DNA from: Chromatiaceae bacterium
GTDB taxonomy: Bacteria; Pseudomonadota; Gammaproteobacteria; Chromatiales; Chromatiaceae
NCBI GenBank assembly: GCA_024235175.1
Contig: JACKMX010000007.1
Coordinates: 62,001 to 126,000, forward strand
Reading direction: 5' to 3'
Length of the DNA stretch: 64,000 nucleotides
A program made the translations under genes and the position numbers. Below the pieces are notes generated by a model. That model made no database searches, was not told where the DNA came from, and saw nothing but the letters and a program-made list of their open reading frames with translations. Of the stretch, positions 50,118-59,730 are shown in pieces (positions within the stretch are counted from its first letter, which is position 1; each line of letters starts with the position of its first letter).

Positions 50118-53100
50118 ATGGCAATGATGATGACCCTATCTGAACTCAGACAACAGATTTCCCGACACCGCTTTTGTGATGAAGCCGATGCCATCCGGCG
50201 TCTGACAGCGAGCGCGGAACTTGATCAAGCCAAACTGCAGTGTGCTGTTGATCATGCGGCTGAACTTGTGCGTTCGATTCGCCGTGACGCACAGCCGGGA
50301 TTGATGGAGCAGTTCCTGGCGGAGTACGAACTCTCCACCAAGGAAGGTGTTGCACTGATGTGTCTGGCTGAAGCCTATCTGCGTACGCCTGACGCAACTT
50401 CGCTCGATGCGCTTATCCGGGACAAGATCGGTTCGGGAGACTGGAAAAGTCATCTCGGCACGGGAGGTTCATTTCTTGTGAGTGCATCGACTTGGGCGTT
50501 GATGTTTACCGGCAGCATGTTCAAAGAGCGGGAGTCGGATGAGTTGCCGGTGTCGGAGCTGATGCTGGAGACGGTGGCAAGACTGGGTGAAACTCTGACG
50601 CAGAAAGCCATTAACCAGGCGATGAAGATTCTGGGAAAGCAGTTTGTTCTTGGCAGGAGTATCGCTGAGGCGATCGAGCAATCGGAAAAAGAGTCGAACA
50701 GACCCTATCGTTATTCGTTCGACATGCTGGGAGAGGCGGCAAGAACCGCGCAGGATGCCGACAAATATTTTGAGGCATATAACCATGCCATCTCCGCTCT
50801 GGCCGTTCGGGAAACTTCGGCGGATGTTCAGTCCAATCCGGGCATTTCGGTAAAACTTTCGGCACTGCATCCGCGTTACGAATATGTGCAGCGCCATCGG
50901 GTTATGGATCAGCTGGTACCGCGTCTGCAGGCACTGGCTCAAAGAGCCTGCGCCGCCGGAATCGGATTTGCCATCGATGCCGAGGAGGCAGATAGACTGG
51001 AGTTGTCGCTGGATGTGGTTGAAGCGGTATTGAGCAAACCGGAACTGGGCGGATGGGATGGATTCGGTGTGGTCGTGCAGACATATCTGAAACAGGCGCC
51101 GCTGGTCATAAAATGGCTGGCGGCACTCGCTGCAGCACTGAACCGGCGCATAACCGTCCGATTGGTGAAAGGCGCCTATTGGGACTTTGAGATCAAACAG
51201 GCCCAGGCAATGGGAATGGATAACTATCCTGTGTATACGAGGAAAGTGATAACCGACGTCTCTTACCTCCACTGCGCGCAACAGCTGCTTGATGCTTCGG
51301 ATCATATCTACCCTCAGTTTGCGACACACAATGCACATACCGCCAGTGCTATCCTCGAACTTGCAAAACCACATAAAGCATTCGAATTTCAGCGTTTGCA
51401 CGGAATGGGCGAAGCACTCCACCGGTTGTTGATGGAAAAGCACAATGTGCCTTGCAGGATCTACGCACCTGTAGGCGTGCATAAGGATCTGCTTGCCTAT
51501 CTGGTGAGAAGGCTGCTCGAAAATGGGTCCAACAACTCTTTCGTACACAGGCTGCTGGACGAAAGCAGTCCCGTTGAGCAGCTGACATCTGATCCGGTCG
51601 AGACAATGCGGTCGTTGAGCGTTATCCCTAACCCCAGGATACCGCTGCCCGGTGATCTGTTCGGTGCGGCAAGGGCCAATTCCCGCGGCATTAATCTCAA
51701 TCTCCCGCTGCACGCAGGCGCGCTCGACGATATGCTGAAGCGTTATAAATCGAAGCAGTGGCAGGCCAGGCCGATGATCGCCGGAGTGAAAATCAAGGAT
51801 GAGGGCAGATCTGTCTACTCGCCTTCAGACAGTTCTGTAAAGATTGGTGAGGTTGTCGACACAGATGAAAGGTTTGTTGATACGGCCTTGGAGCGAGCGC
51901 AGCAGAGTTTCACCGGCTGGTCGGGCCGTGATGTTGAAGAGCGTGCGGCCATACTGGAAAAAATCGCCGATCTGTATCAGGAAAACCGGGCTGAGCTGAT
52001 TGCGCTGACCTCGCTGGAAGCAGGAAAGACCAGAATGGACGGCATTCTGGAGATTCGTGAAGCGATTGATTTCTGTCGTTACTATGCGGCCGAAGCACGC
52101 GCACAGTCTGCTGCAAAGCGCGTTCAGGGAATCGGGCCGGTGGTCTGCATTTCACCCTGGAACTTTCCGCTCGCAATATTCACCGGACAGATTGCAGCGG
52201 CGCTGGTCTGCGGTAATGCGGTGCTGGCAAAACCGGCGGAGCAGACGCCGCTGATTGCGGCCCGGGCGGTCGAGCTGATGTATCAGGCCGGTGTGCCTGA
52301 AGATGTGTTGCAGTTTCTTCCGGGTGAAGGTGCCACTGTAGGCAGAGCATTGACTTCTGACAGAGTGGTCAGGGGCGTCTGTTTTACCGGCTCCACCCAA
52401 ACCGCCAGGCTTATCGATACCGCTCTGGCGGTAAACGCCGACCCTGATTGCCGTTTGATTGCAGAGACAGGTGGGTTGAATACCATGATCGTGGATTCCA
52501 CTGCACTGCTTGAGCAGGCGGTCAGGGATATTCTTGCCTCAGCTTTTCAGAGTGCGGGGCAGCGTTGTTCGGCGTTGCGGATACTCTGTATTCAGGAGGA
52601 GATAGAGCAGCCGCTGCTGGAGATGCTGGAGGGCGCAGCACAGGAGTTGGTGATCGGTGATCCCTGGCTTGAGTCAACGGATGTGGGTCCGGTTATCGAT
52701 GCAGAGGCGCAAAAGGTGATCATCGGTCACTGTGAACGGATGACGCAAAAAGGACGTCTGCTGTTCAGGGTCGAGCTGCCACCCGCGCTGTCTGACGGCT
52801 ATTTTGTCCCGCCTTCGGTTTTCAGGCTCGAAAGCCTGGACGAGTTGAAGCAGGAGATATTCGGGCCGGTGCTGCATGTGATCCCGTTCAGGGCCACAAA
52901 GTTGACAGAACTGATCGATCGGATAAACGGCAGCGGGTTCGGTCTGACTATGGGAGTACACAGCCGGGTTGATACACGCGTCAATCGGATTTGCCGCTTC
53001 GCCAGAGTGGGCAATATCTACGTAAACCGCAATCAGATAGGTGCCGTGGTCGGCGTGCAGCCATTTGGCGGTGAAGGACTCTCCGGCACAGGGCCAAAAG

Positions 53101-53852
53101 CCGGCGGTCCGCACTATCTGCGCAGATTTTACCGCTCTGAAGAGCCGCTCCCTGATCGGCCTGGTGAAGTGAATAGGGCGCTTGATGACCGCCTGGCCCC
53201 GGATGACTCGATAGTGAAAAGCCTTAAGGCTGCAGGCAGTCCTGCGATCTCTCAGCAGTTATGGAGTGAGTATGGTGATCGACTGAGCGTTTTGAATGCT
53301 GTTATTGCGCATTTGCCTGAACCGCTCGCCGGCTATGCCAGGGCGGCCTGCCAGGTGGATAAAGACCTATCGTTCAGACCAATATTGCTGCAAGGTGTCA
53401 CCGGAGAGAAAAATCAGCTCAGTCTGCATGGCAGGGGAGTCGTGCTCTGTCTAGGAGGAGGGGCAGAGCCAGTCAGATCCTTCGTGGTTCAGGCATTCCG
53501 CGGTTTGCTGACAGGCAACCTGATAAAAATCTCATCCGCAACGGACGAATCTGAGCTTCGGAACCTTGCCGCCGCCTTCAGGAAGTCGGAATTGAACAGT
53601 CTGTTGGTCGGTCTGACCAACGGATCACAGCAGATCGATCTTGAAGACCCTGATATCCGTCTGGCCATGTACGATGGTGCGGAAGAGGTGAAAGCCGGAT
53701 ATCGCCGGATACTTGCAGCCCGGGAAGGGGTCCGGGTCGCATTGGTCTCATCCTCTGCCGGCAGCGAAATGCTGACCGTTGAAAGAGTGGTCAGTACCGA
53801 TACGACGGCGTCTGGCGGAAATGCATCACTGCTTGCGTTGGGGGATGATTGA
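50118..53852 (+). CDS. putA: Bifunctional proline dehydrogenase / glutamate semialdehyde dehydrogenase PutA
   Basis: About 1244 residues. The N-terminal half is the FAD proline dehydrogenase (SVKLSALHPRYE, RLVKGAYWDFEIKQAQ, LHGMGEALHR, YAPVGVHKDLLAYLVRRLLENG). The aldehyde dehydrogenase half has PWNFPLAIFTGQIAAALVCGN and the catalytic Cys in QSAGQRCSALR. A C-terminal domain follows, as in long PutA types. The E. coli-type N-terminal ribbon-helix-helix DNA-binding domain is absent, so it should not repress its own operon. I chose ATG 50118. The frame stays open about 40 codons upstream, so a longer N-terminus from GTG 50079 is possible. Confidence 0.93.
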   Translation: MAMMMTLSELRQQISRHRFCDEADAIRRLTASAELDQAKLQCAVDHAAELVRSIRRDAQPGLMEQFLAEYELSTKEGVALMCLAEAYLRTPDATSLDALIRDKIGSGDWKSHLGTGGSFLVSASTWALMFTGSMFKERESDELPVSELMLETVARLGETLTQKAINQAMKILGKQFVLGRSIAEAIEQSEKESNRPYRYSFDMLGEAARTAQDADKYFEAYNHAISALAVRETSADVQSNPGISVKLSALHPRYEYVQRHRVMDQLVPRLQALAQRACAAGIGFAIDAEEADRLELSLDVVEAVLSKPELGGWDGFGVVVQTYLKQAPLVIKWLAALAAALNRRITVRLVKGAYWDFEIKQAQAMGMDNYPVYTRKVITDVSYLHCAQQLLDASDHIYPQFATHNAHTASAILELAKPHKAFEFQRLHGMGEALHRLLMEKHNVPCRIYAPVGVHKDLLAYLVRRLLENGSNNSFVHRLLDESSPVEQLTSDPVETMRSLSVIPNPRIPLPGDLFGAARANSRGINLNLPLHAGALDDMLKRYKSKQWQARPMIAGVKIKDEGRSVYSPSDSSVKIGEVVDTDERFVDTALERAQQSFTGWSGRDVEERAAILEKIADLYQENRAELIALTSLEAGKTRMDGILEIREAIDFCRYYAAEARAQSAAKRVQGIGPVVCISPWNFPLAIFTGQIAAALVCGNAVLAKPAEQTPLIAARAVELMYQAGVPEDVLQFLPGEGATVGRALTSDRVVRGVCFTGSTQTARLIDTALAVNADPDCRLIAETGGLNTMIVDSTALLEQAVRDILASAFQSAGQRCSALRILCIQEEIEQPLLEMLEGAAQELVIGDPWLESTDVGPVIDAEAQKVIIGHCERMTQKGRLLFRVELPPALSDGYFVPPSVFRLESLDELKQEIFGPVLHVIPFRATKLTELIDRINGSGFGLTMGVHSRVDTRVNRICRFARVGNIYVNRNQIGAVVGVQPFGGEGLSGTGPKAGGPHYLRRFYRSEEPLPDRPGEVNRALDDRLAPDDSIVKSLKAAGSPAISQQLWSEYGDRLSVLNAVIAHLPEPLAGYARAACQVDKDLSFRPILLQGVTGEKNQLSLHGRGVVLCLGGGAEPVRSFVVQAFRGLLTGNLIKISSATDESELRNLAAAFRKSELNSLLVGLTNGSQQIDLEDPDIRLAMYDGAEEVKAGYRRILAAREGVRVALVSSSAGSEMLTVERVVSTDTTASGGNASLLALGDD

Positions 53853-53861
53853 GTTCCAGAT

Positions 53862-54191
53862 TTAATCGATCTCTTGCACCGTTTTCAGCAGCAGCTGATA
53901 TTGCTTCTCCAGGTGATCGAACAGGATGGAGTCGGGATTGATGTCTGCCGCCTGCAGGATCGATCTGCATTCATTGTGATAACTGTCGACAACCTCTCGC
54001 AACCGATCCTTGACATGCTGCTCTGGCGGCTGCGCAGATTTTTGCTCCGAAGCGGCCTGAACTACAGCTGAGCGCATGATCAACTGCGGATTGGATGAGC
54101 CATCCTCGACCGCCTGCAACGGCCCCGTCTTTGTGTAGAGCGCGTTTTTGTAGTGGAAGCGCTCCCCGATTTGCAACTGGGTGAATTTCAT
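53862..54191 (-). CDS. Small protein of unknown function
   Basis: A protein of 109 residues that I do not recognise. The N-terminal half (KFTQLQIGERFHYKNALYTKTGPLQAV) looks like a small beta fold; the C-terminal half is acidic and helical (VKDRLREVVDSYHNECRSIL). There is no signal peptide or membrane segment. It starts six bases after the stop of the LysE-type gene on the same strand, so it is probably co-transcribed with it. It converges on putA, ending nine bases away. Confidence 0.6.
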   Translation of the reverse strand: MKFTQLQIGERFHYKNALYTKTGPLQAVEDGSSNPQLIMRSAVVQAASEQKSAQPPEQHVKDRLREVVDSYHNECRSILQAADINPDSILFDHLEKQYQLLLKTVQEID

Positions 54192-54196
54192 CGCAA

Positions 54197-54817
54197 TCAG
54201 TGATTCCGGAATCCGGCCAGCATCGCCGCCGCACCCACGAACAGCGATCCGAATATACGGTTCTGTATCTTCTGGTGGCGTTCGCTTCGCATCCAGCGCG
54301 ACATCTGCGAGGCAAGGGTTGCATAGCCAAGCATCACGCCGATGTCAACCAGAATAAGCGTGCCTCCCATGATTGCAAACTGGCTTGCCTGGTCTGCTTT
54401 GGTGTTCAGAAACTGCGGGAAGAGGGCGACCAGAAACACCGTCGCCTTCGGGTTGGTCAGATTGACGAAAGCGGCCTGCCAGAATCGGGTCCAGGGGCCA
54501 TCGTCCAGCTGTGCGACGCCGTCGACGGTCAGCGGGGCTTGGGTCCATTTTTTGTAGCCAAGCCAGACCAGATAGGCGATACCGAGCCATTTGACGATCT
54601 GGAACGCAGTGGTCGACGCCGCCAGCAGCGCACCCAGGCCGATGCCGACCACGATGATCTGGGCGCCATACCCCAGCTGCAGCCCCAGGATGGCGGGCAG
54701 TGAATTGCGAACGCCATAGCGCAGACCGCTGCTGAGGGTGTTGATCGCGCCCGGACCCGGCGAGATCGAGATCACCAGCGATGCGATGAAGAAAGTGAGC
54801 CACAGCTCGAGGGTCAT
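54197..54817 (-). CDS. LysE-family translocator
   Basis: A protein of 206 residues with six membrane segments and the LysE signature region VISISPGPGAINTLSSGLRYG near the N-terminus, IAYLVWLGYKKW and NLTNPKATVFLVALFPQFL. It is a probable amino acid exporter. The ATG at 54817 opens the first membrane segment; the longer frame is not needed. It is followed by the small unknown gene. Confidence 0.88.
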   Translation of the reverse strand: MTLELWLTFFIASLVISISPGPGAINTLSSGLRYGVRNSLPAILGLQLGYGAQIIVVGIGLGALLAASTTAFQIVKWLGIAYLVWLGYKKWTQAPLTVDGVAQLDDGPWTRFWQAAFVNLTNPKATVFLVALFPQFLNTKADQASQFAIMGGTLILVDIGVMLGYATLASQMSRWMRSERHQKIQNRIFGSLFVGAAAMLAGFRNH

Positions 54818-54947
54818 TGCGTGCTCCAAGTCAGGAAACGGTGTCAGGGTCGGATCCCTTTTTATCACAGCTTACTTTATTTTGGTTGTGGAGGTTAGAA
54901 CCTATCGCATAATTCCCACGATCGCGGCTGCGGAGGATTATGAGATA

Positions 54948-55100
54948 GTGTCCGTCCGGAAACGGCGGACACTAGCCTGGCACAAGGATGTGCCGACATT
55001 TTCAGTGACGATAAGTCATTGAAAATGAAGAAACCGGGAAATCACATTTTCCGGTTTCGTTCCAGAAACATCCCACGGATGGGTGTTTCTGGATGCTAAC
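54948..55100 (+). mobile_element. Five-hairpin MITE-like element, family B copy 2 (153 bp)
   Basis: It is flanked by the 6-bp direct repeat GAGATA (54942-54947 and 55101-55106). It has the same length as copy 1, to the base. Hairpins, read on the plus strand: 54948-54973 (GAAA loop), 54978-54995 (AGGA loop), 54997-55027 (12-bp stem), 55030-55058 (13-bp stem with one G.T), 55061-55093 (14-bp stem, one bulge, CGGA loop). The ends are GTGTCC and GCTAAC. No ORF is present. It is inserted within an older imperfect palindrome (GGATCCCTTTTTAT near 54852 and its mirror near 55122). Confidence 0.85.
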
Positions 55101-55152
55101 GAGATAGGTTCTTATAAGTAAAAAGGGATCTGGCCCGAATGATACTCACTTG

Positions 55153-55187
55153 AAAACGCTGCTGTCCGGTTAATGGGACAGCAGCGC
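55153..55187 (-). terminator. Rho-independent terminator of the GFA gene
   Basis: CGCTGCTGTCC (55157-55167) and GGACAGCAGCG (55176-55186) form an 11-bp stem. On the minus strand it is followed by TTTT, ~45 bp after the GFA-protein stop. Confidence 0.7.
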
Positions 55188-55228
55188 TATCCACTATTTG
55201 TCACTTTGATCGAATCATGCGGAAATCT

Positions 55229-55690
55229 TCAACCTTGCTCAGCCAGTTGCTCACCAGAACCACCTGCCTCCTTTGGCAGATCCTTGAACTTGGGTAAGCC
55301 ATCCTTGATATGATGCACGGTCTCCTGATAGTGCACATGAAATCCAGGTTTGAAGTCGAAATCCTCGATGACCACGGCCGGTACATCAATGAGTCCCATG
55401 GTGGGGTGGTCAGTGAATACATGACCCCCGCAGATCCTGCACCACTTACGTTCGCTGACTACAGTTTCGTCGCTCGTGCCCGGATTCTTATCAAACAGAG
55501 CTATATTTTCCTCACCTTGTGTAACCTGCAGAGCGTCCGGCTTCCACAAGGTAAAGGCACTGACAGGCCCCGCCGACCAGTGACGGCATGAATTACAATG
55601 GCAATAGGCCATGGCCTCTGGTTCTGCATGCAACATGAATTTGACGGCACCACAAAAACAACTGCCTGTGTGTTGGCTATTTTTGTTCAT
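55229..55690 (-). CDS. GFA/CENP-V family zinc protein
   Basis: A protein of 153 residues of the glutathione-dependent formaldehyde-activating family fold. Zinc-binding motifs are visible: SCFCGAVKF, YCHCNSCRHW and KWCRICGGHVF. GGAGCGGATA precedes the ATG. Most members have no proven activity, so S-hydroxymethylglutathione synthesis should not be assumed. It lies downstream of the nitrilase gene on the same strand. Confidence 0.85.
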   Translation of the reverse strand: MNKNSQHTGSCFCGAVKFMLHAEPEAMAYCHCNSCRHWSAGPVSAFTLWKPDALQVTQGEENIALFDKNPGTSDETVVSERKWCRICGGHVFTDHPTMGLIDVPAVVIEDFDFKPGFHVHYQETVHHIKDGLPKFKDLPKEAGGSGEQLAEQG

Positions 55691-55755
55691 TATCCGCTCC
55701 AAAGTTAGACCCTGTTTAAAGATGCTTTAATGTGGTCTGCCTTCCTGTCGATATT

Positions 55756-56694
55756 TTACTTTTCAAACTCCACCGGGGCTTGGGGTCGGGTATCCACGTG
55801 AAGCTGGAAAATATCCGGTCGGGAGTAGTGCCCCGCCACATCAAGCGCTCTTCTCGCAATGCCTACTTTTTCCGGATCAATATCGCAATACAGAATGCCG
55901 GCCTGCTCCCGGAGAGGGCCGGCAACTATCTCGCCACCTGGTGCAATGACAACGGAATCACCGGGATTCACCCACTCATCCCTCTCCGGGTACAGCCTCG
56001 ATTTCTCCGGCAGGTCATCCGGGAAATCACTGCCTTTCATCAGGTTTCCACAGCCCACCACCCAGCAGCAGCCTTCACGAGCAATGTGCTGTAAGCTGCC
56101 GATCCAGCCGTCGCCGCTGTCATAGGTGGGTGCGATATAGACCTCTATCCCCTGTGCATACAACGCATACCTTGCCAGCGGCATGTAATTCTCCCAGCAG
56201 AGCAGAGTGCCGATGCGGCCAGCCGGGGTTTGCACAACCTTCAATCCAGATGCATCTCCAAATCCCCATACCATTCGTTCGGGATTGGTGGGCATCAATT
56301 TACGATGTCTGTTCAACAGACTCCCATCGGGACCGACAATGAGGATTGTGTTGTAAAGTGTTGACCGGCTGAACCTGTCGTCTCTCTCCTCAATACCGCA
56401 GACGATAGTGAGCCCATGTTTCCGGGCTGCCGCATAGAGCGGGGCCAGGTCGTCGGACGCCAGATCCACGGCATTTTTCAGCAGACGTGCATGCAGCTCC
56501 TCGGCAAGATTCCAGTCACCGCCTGGCCTGAGACGCCAGATCCAGGTGGGATAGCCAGGTATGAATGCCTCGGTGAATACAACCAGGTCCGCTCCATTGC
56601 CAGCGGCTTCATCAACCAATGCAACCGCGGATGCGATGCTCTTCCGTTTGTCCAAAAAGACCGGTGGCTTTTGCACGATGGCGTAACGGCTCAT
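55756..56694 (-). CDS. Nitrilase (C-N hydrolase family)
   Basis: About 312 residues. The catalytic triad is present: Glu in VVFTEAFIPGYP, Lys in RHRKLMPTNPER, and Cys in LLCWENYMPLARYALYAQG, a nitrilase-type (not amidase-type) signature. It hydrolyses an organic nitrile to a carboxylic acid and ammonia. The ATG at 56694 has AGGAAAGAG upstream; the long in-frame extension overlaps the methyltransferase and is not used. The neighbouring methyltransferase and divergent LysR may belong to the same function. Confidence 0.9.
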   Translation of the reverse strand: MSRYAIVQKPPVFLDKRKSIASAVALVDEAAGNGADLVVFTEAFIPGYPTWIWRLRPGGDWNLAEELHARLLKNAVDLASDDLAPLYAAARKHGLTIVCGIEERDDRFSRSTLYNTILIVGPDGSLLNRHRKLMPTNPERMVWGFGDASGLKVVQTPAGRIGTLLCWENYMPLARYALYAQGIEVYIAPTYDSGDGWIGSLQHIAREGCCWVVGCGNLMKGSDFPDDLPEKSRLYPERDEWVNPGDSVVIAPGGEIVAGPLREQAGILYCDIDPEKVGIARRALDVAGHYSRPDIFQLHVDTRPQAPVEFEK

Positions 56695-56737
56695 TTTTCT
56701 CTTTCCTTTCCTGTGATTTATTGGATTCTTGTTCAGG

Positions 56738-57604
56738 CTATTTTGTGCCGACAGCCACCAGCATTTCACAAGGCCCTTCAAATTGGCCGTTGTTTTCAAA
56801 CTGGACCAGAGCCTCTTCGATTTCACTCCATGCCTCATCCTGCTCTGTATCGGATAGTCCCGACAACATCTGATGCAGCGCTCCGAAGGATTCCTGCTCA
56901 AACTGCAGGCATTCCGCGGCCGAAGAGAGGCGTACAGGCGCATTGATTCTCTCAACCTCTATCTTCCTGAAACCGGCTTCTGTTAAAGTTTGCTCAAGCT
57001 TGCCTTCGCCGCCGAGACTGAAAGGCCCCGGTTGCCCCGGTAGAGGTGCCGGCAGGTTTGCCCGACGCCGGATAATGGATACCGGAATCGAAAAGAAAGG
57101 ATTTCTTTCAGCTGTTGAGTACACCATGGCGGCGATCTTTCCGTCGTTCTTAAGCTGGTGCTTCATGCCCGTCAGTGCCTTCTGCTGATCCGGGAAATAG
57201 ATCAGCCCAACCCGGGAGATAACGGCATCGAAAGGATCCGCTTCAAGTTCGAGCAGATTTTCTCCATCCATTACCCGTGTGGAGAGATTACTGAATCCAG
57301 CCAGTTTTGCCGTGGTTGCGGCATATTCCAGAATATCCGGGGAGATATCCGTGGCCAGCACATGCCCAGTCTCTCCAACCCGCTTCGCTGCAGTCATGCT
57401 CTGTTCGCCTGCACCTGCGGCTACATCGAGCACCCGGCTGCCGTTGGTGACGCAGCACATATCCAGCATGGTTTCGGTTGCAGGTCCCAGCCATCGTGAT
57501 AGCAATGGTCCCCAACGATGCCAGGCTGCAGCTGCTGCGTTCCACTGTTGCAGAGTGGTCTGTTTGTATTTTATGGCATCAAATACGGGTTGATTCCTCA
57601 TCAT
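56738..57604 (-). CDS. Class I SAM-dependent methyltransferase
   Basis: A protein of 288 residues, UbiE/COQ5-like. Motif I is VLDVAAGAGEQS, followed by LATDISPDIL and DAVISRVGLIYFPDQQKAL. GGAGAGCAAAC precedes the ATG. It is probably in one operon with the nitrilase gene, 43 bp downstream. The substrate is not predictable. Confidence 0.82.
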   Translation of the reverse strand: MMRNQPVFDAIKYKQTTLQQWNAAAAAWHRWGPLLSRWLGPATETMLDMCCVTNGSRVLDVAAGAGEQSMTAAKRVGETGHVLATDISPDILEYAATTAKLAGFSNLSTRVMDGENLLELEADPFDAVISRVGLIYFPDQQKALTGMKHQLKNDGKIAAMVYSTAERNPFFSIPVSIIRRRANLPAPLPGQPGPFSLGGEGKLEQTLTEAGFRKIEVERINAPVRLSSAAECLQFEQESFGALHQMLSGLSDTEQDEAWSEIEEALVQFENNGQFEGPCEMLVAVGTK

Positions 57605-57725
57605 GTTTGCTCTCCTGTTTTCCAGTTATGTTTGTGTAATGAAAAGTCTAGAAGGTTTGTTTTTGCTTACAATTGACTAAAAAAGGAAACATAATGTGCA
57701 GAAATGCACAGATGCCCGGAGAGCC

Positions 57726-58607
57726 ATGAATTGGGATGACATGAGACTTTTTCTGGCTGTGGCCCGTACCGGATCTATCAGTGGTGCTGCCAGGCAGTTG
57801 GGTGTACAGCACTCCACCGTTTCGCGGCGTATGCGGCAGTTGGAAGAGCAGTTGGGCGCACGTTTGATTGAGCGCAAGAAAAGCGGATACGAACTGACTC
57901 AGGCTGGGGTAAACGTAAAAGAAGCGGCTGCCCGCATGGAGCGTGAAGTCCTCGGTGTGGACGAAACCGTACTCGGCAAAGACACTGATCTGGTTGGTCC
58001 TCTGCTGGTCACGGCGATCAACAACATGGCCTCTTCTGTGCTAATGCCAATGTTTGCCAGCTTCAGCAAGGCCCACCCCCAGGTCGAATTGCATATTATC
58101 GTTTCCAATAGCGACGCCAGTCTCTGTGAGCGGGAGGCCGATGTCGCCATCCGCCTGACCAACTCGCCCACGGATACGCTCATCGGGAAACGGATGGTAA
58201 CCGTCGCATCAACAATCTACGGCAGCCGAGCATATATCGAACAGCTCAGGCAAGCGGGCAGAGAGCCGGCATGGATCGGGGTGGAGTGCTGTACCTTCCA
58301 TAAAACATGGACAAAACAGGCCTGCGGCAGGCACTCCCATAACTTTTACAGCGACGATACCCTGTTAACTCTTGCCGCGTTGAGGGAGGGGCTGGGTGTC
58401 TCCTTTTTGCCATGCTTTATGGGTGATACTGATCCCGTTCTCGAACGCTACTGCGATCCCGATTCAGCAAATAACCTTGGACTCTGGATACTGTTACATC
58501 CCGATCTGAAGCATACCGCTCGGGTATTGGCGTTCCGGGATCATATGAATGAACTGATTTACGAACAAAAAGATCTGTTTGAGGGTAATAAACCTCGATT
58601 TCAATGA
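57726..58607 (+). CDS. LysR-family transcriptional regulator
   Basis: A regulator of 293 residues. The N-terminal winged helix is MRLFLAVARTGSISGAARQLGVQHSTVSRRMRQLE; the effector domain runs from ~residue 90 (GPLLVTAINNMASSVLMP). It is divergent from the methyltransferase/nitrilase pair with a ~120-bp gap, the usual layout for a LysR regulator of its neighbour. GGAGAGCC precedes the ATG. Confidence 0.9.
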   Translation: MNWDDMRLFLAVARTGSISGAARQLGVQHSTVSRRMRQLEEQLGARLIERKKSGYELTQAGVNVKEAAARMEREVLGVDETVLGKDTDLVGPLLVTAINNMASSVLMPMFASFSKAHPQVELHIIVSNSDASLCEREADVAIRLTNSPTDTLIGKRMVTVASTIYGSRAYIEQLRQAGREPAWIGVECCTFHKTWTKQACGRHSHNFYSDDTLLTLAALREGLGVSFLPCFMGDTDPVLERYCDPDSANNLGLWILLHPDLKHTARVLAFRDHMNELIYEQKDLFEGNKPRFQ

Positions 58608-58752
58608 ATCGTCACGGCCGCTGATGGTTTTGGGACAGACTCTGAAGAGCATACTGATCCTGATGAACGGCGGGATCCAGACGCCAAGGGTATCGGCCGC
58701 TTCTCTGCACTTCGGCTGATTTACGCAAACAACATTTTTCGGGTGGTCCACT

Positions 58753-59730
58753 TCATGTGCTGATCGCAGTGAGTATTGCGCGCCGGGGAGCGGGATATCC
58801 TTCGATGGTTTTGGTGGAGTCGGATGGATCGAGATAATCGGCCAGCGACTCGAACCGCATCCATTCGGTGGCACGCTGTTCTTCCGTTGTGGTGACGCTG
58901 ATGTCTATGATCCTGACATCACCGAATCCGCAACGTCGCATCCATCCAGCCAGTGTCTCCGGCGAAGGGAGGAACCAGACGTTGCGCATCTTTGCGTAAC
59001 GTCCGGATGGCAGCAGCACTGAGTCCACTGCACCCTCGATGACCAGAGTTTCCAGCACCAACTCGCCGCCGCGTCTTAAGCATCCGCGCAGTTCGAGCAG
59101 GTGATCCAGCGGAGAGCGCCGGTGGTAGAGCACACCCATGGAGAATACGCTGTCGAAAGCGCGCAGCTCCGCCGGCAGATCTTCAATACCCAACGGCAGC
59201 AGCCAGACCGGCCAATGGCTCCCAAGAAAATGCTTAACCGCGAGGAACTGGGCCAGGTAAAGCTGGGTCGGATCTATGCCGATCACCAGTTCCGCACCGG
59301 CCCCCACCATGCGCCAGCAGTGGTAGCCGTTGCCGCACCCAACATCCAGCACCCGCCGTCCACGCAGCGACGCTATCTCGTCCTGCAGTCGCCGCCATTT
59401 CAGATCTGAGCGCCATTCGGTATCTATCCCGACGCCATGAATGTCGTACGGTCCCTTGCGCCAGGGATGCAGCTGCTTCAATTGCTGTTCGAGCAGCCGT
59501 AGCGTCGTCGCCGGCAATGCTGTTTTCGGGTGCACTCTGATGCGGCCCAGGTCCAGTTCAACCCCGGCCGAGGGAATCTCCGGCAGTCCGTTGACGATCT
59601 GCATCCACTTTTCAAAGTCGCCGTGCAGGCGCTGGCTGGCGCACGCCTCCAACTGGGTGGGTAGTATTTGCGACCAGGCGGCAAGCGGGCCGTCATTCAT
59701 ATCGGCAATCAGGTCAGTGCAGTCGATCAA
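58753..59730 (-). CDS. cmoB: tRNA U34 carboxymethyltransferase CmoB
   Basis: Transfers a carboxymethyl group from carboxy-SAM to 5-hydroxyuridine-34 of tRNA. The match to E. coli CmoB is obvious: HPWRKGPYDIHGVGIDTEWRSD, VLDVGCGNGYHCWRM, GIDPTQLYLAQF, FSMGVLYHRRSPLDHL and SVTTTEEQRATEWM. The start is taken as TTG 59730: this gives the expected N-terminus and overlaps the cmoA stop as TTGA. An ATG ten codons later is the alternative. Confidence 0.94.
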   Translation of the reverse strand: MIDCTDLIADMNDGPLAAWSQILPTQLEACASQRLHGDFEKWMQIVNGLPEIPSAGVELDLGRIRVHPKTALPATTLRLLEQQLKQLHPWRKGPYDIHGVGIDTEWRSDLKWRRLQDEIASLRGRRVLDVGCGNGYHCWRMVGAGAELVIGIDPTQLYLAQFLAVKHFLGSHWPVWLLPLGIEDLPAELRAFDSVFSMGVLYHRRSPLDHLLELRGCLRRGGELVLETLVIEGAVDSVLLPSGRYAKMRNVWFLPSPETLAGWMRRCGFGDVRIIDISVTTTEEQRATEWMRFESLADYLDPSDSTKTIEGYPAPRRAILTAIST

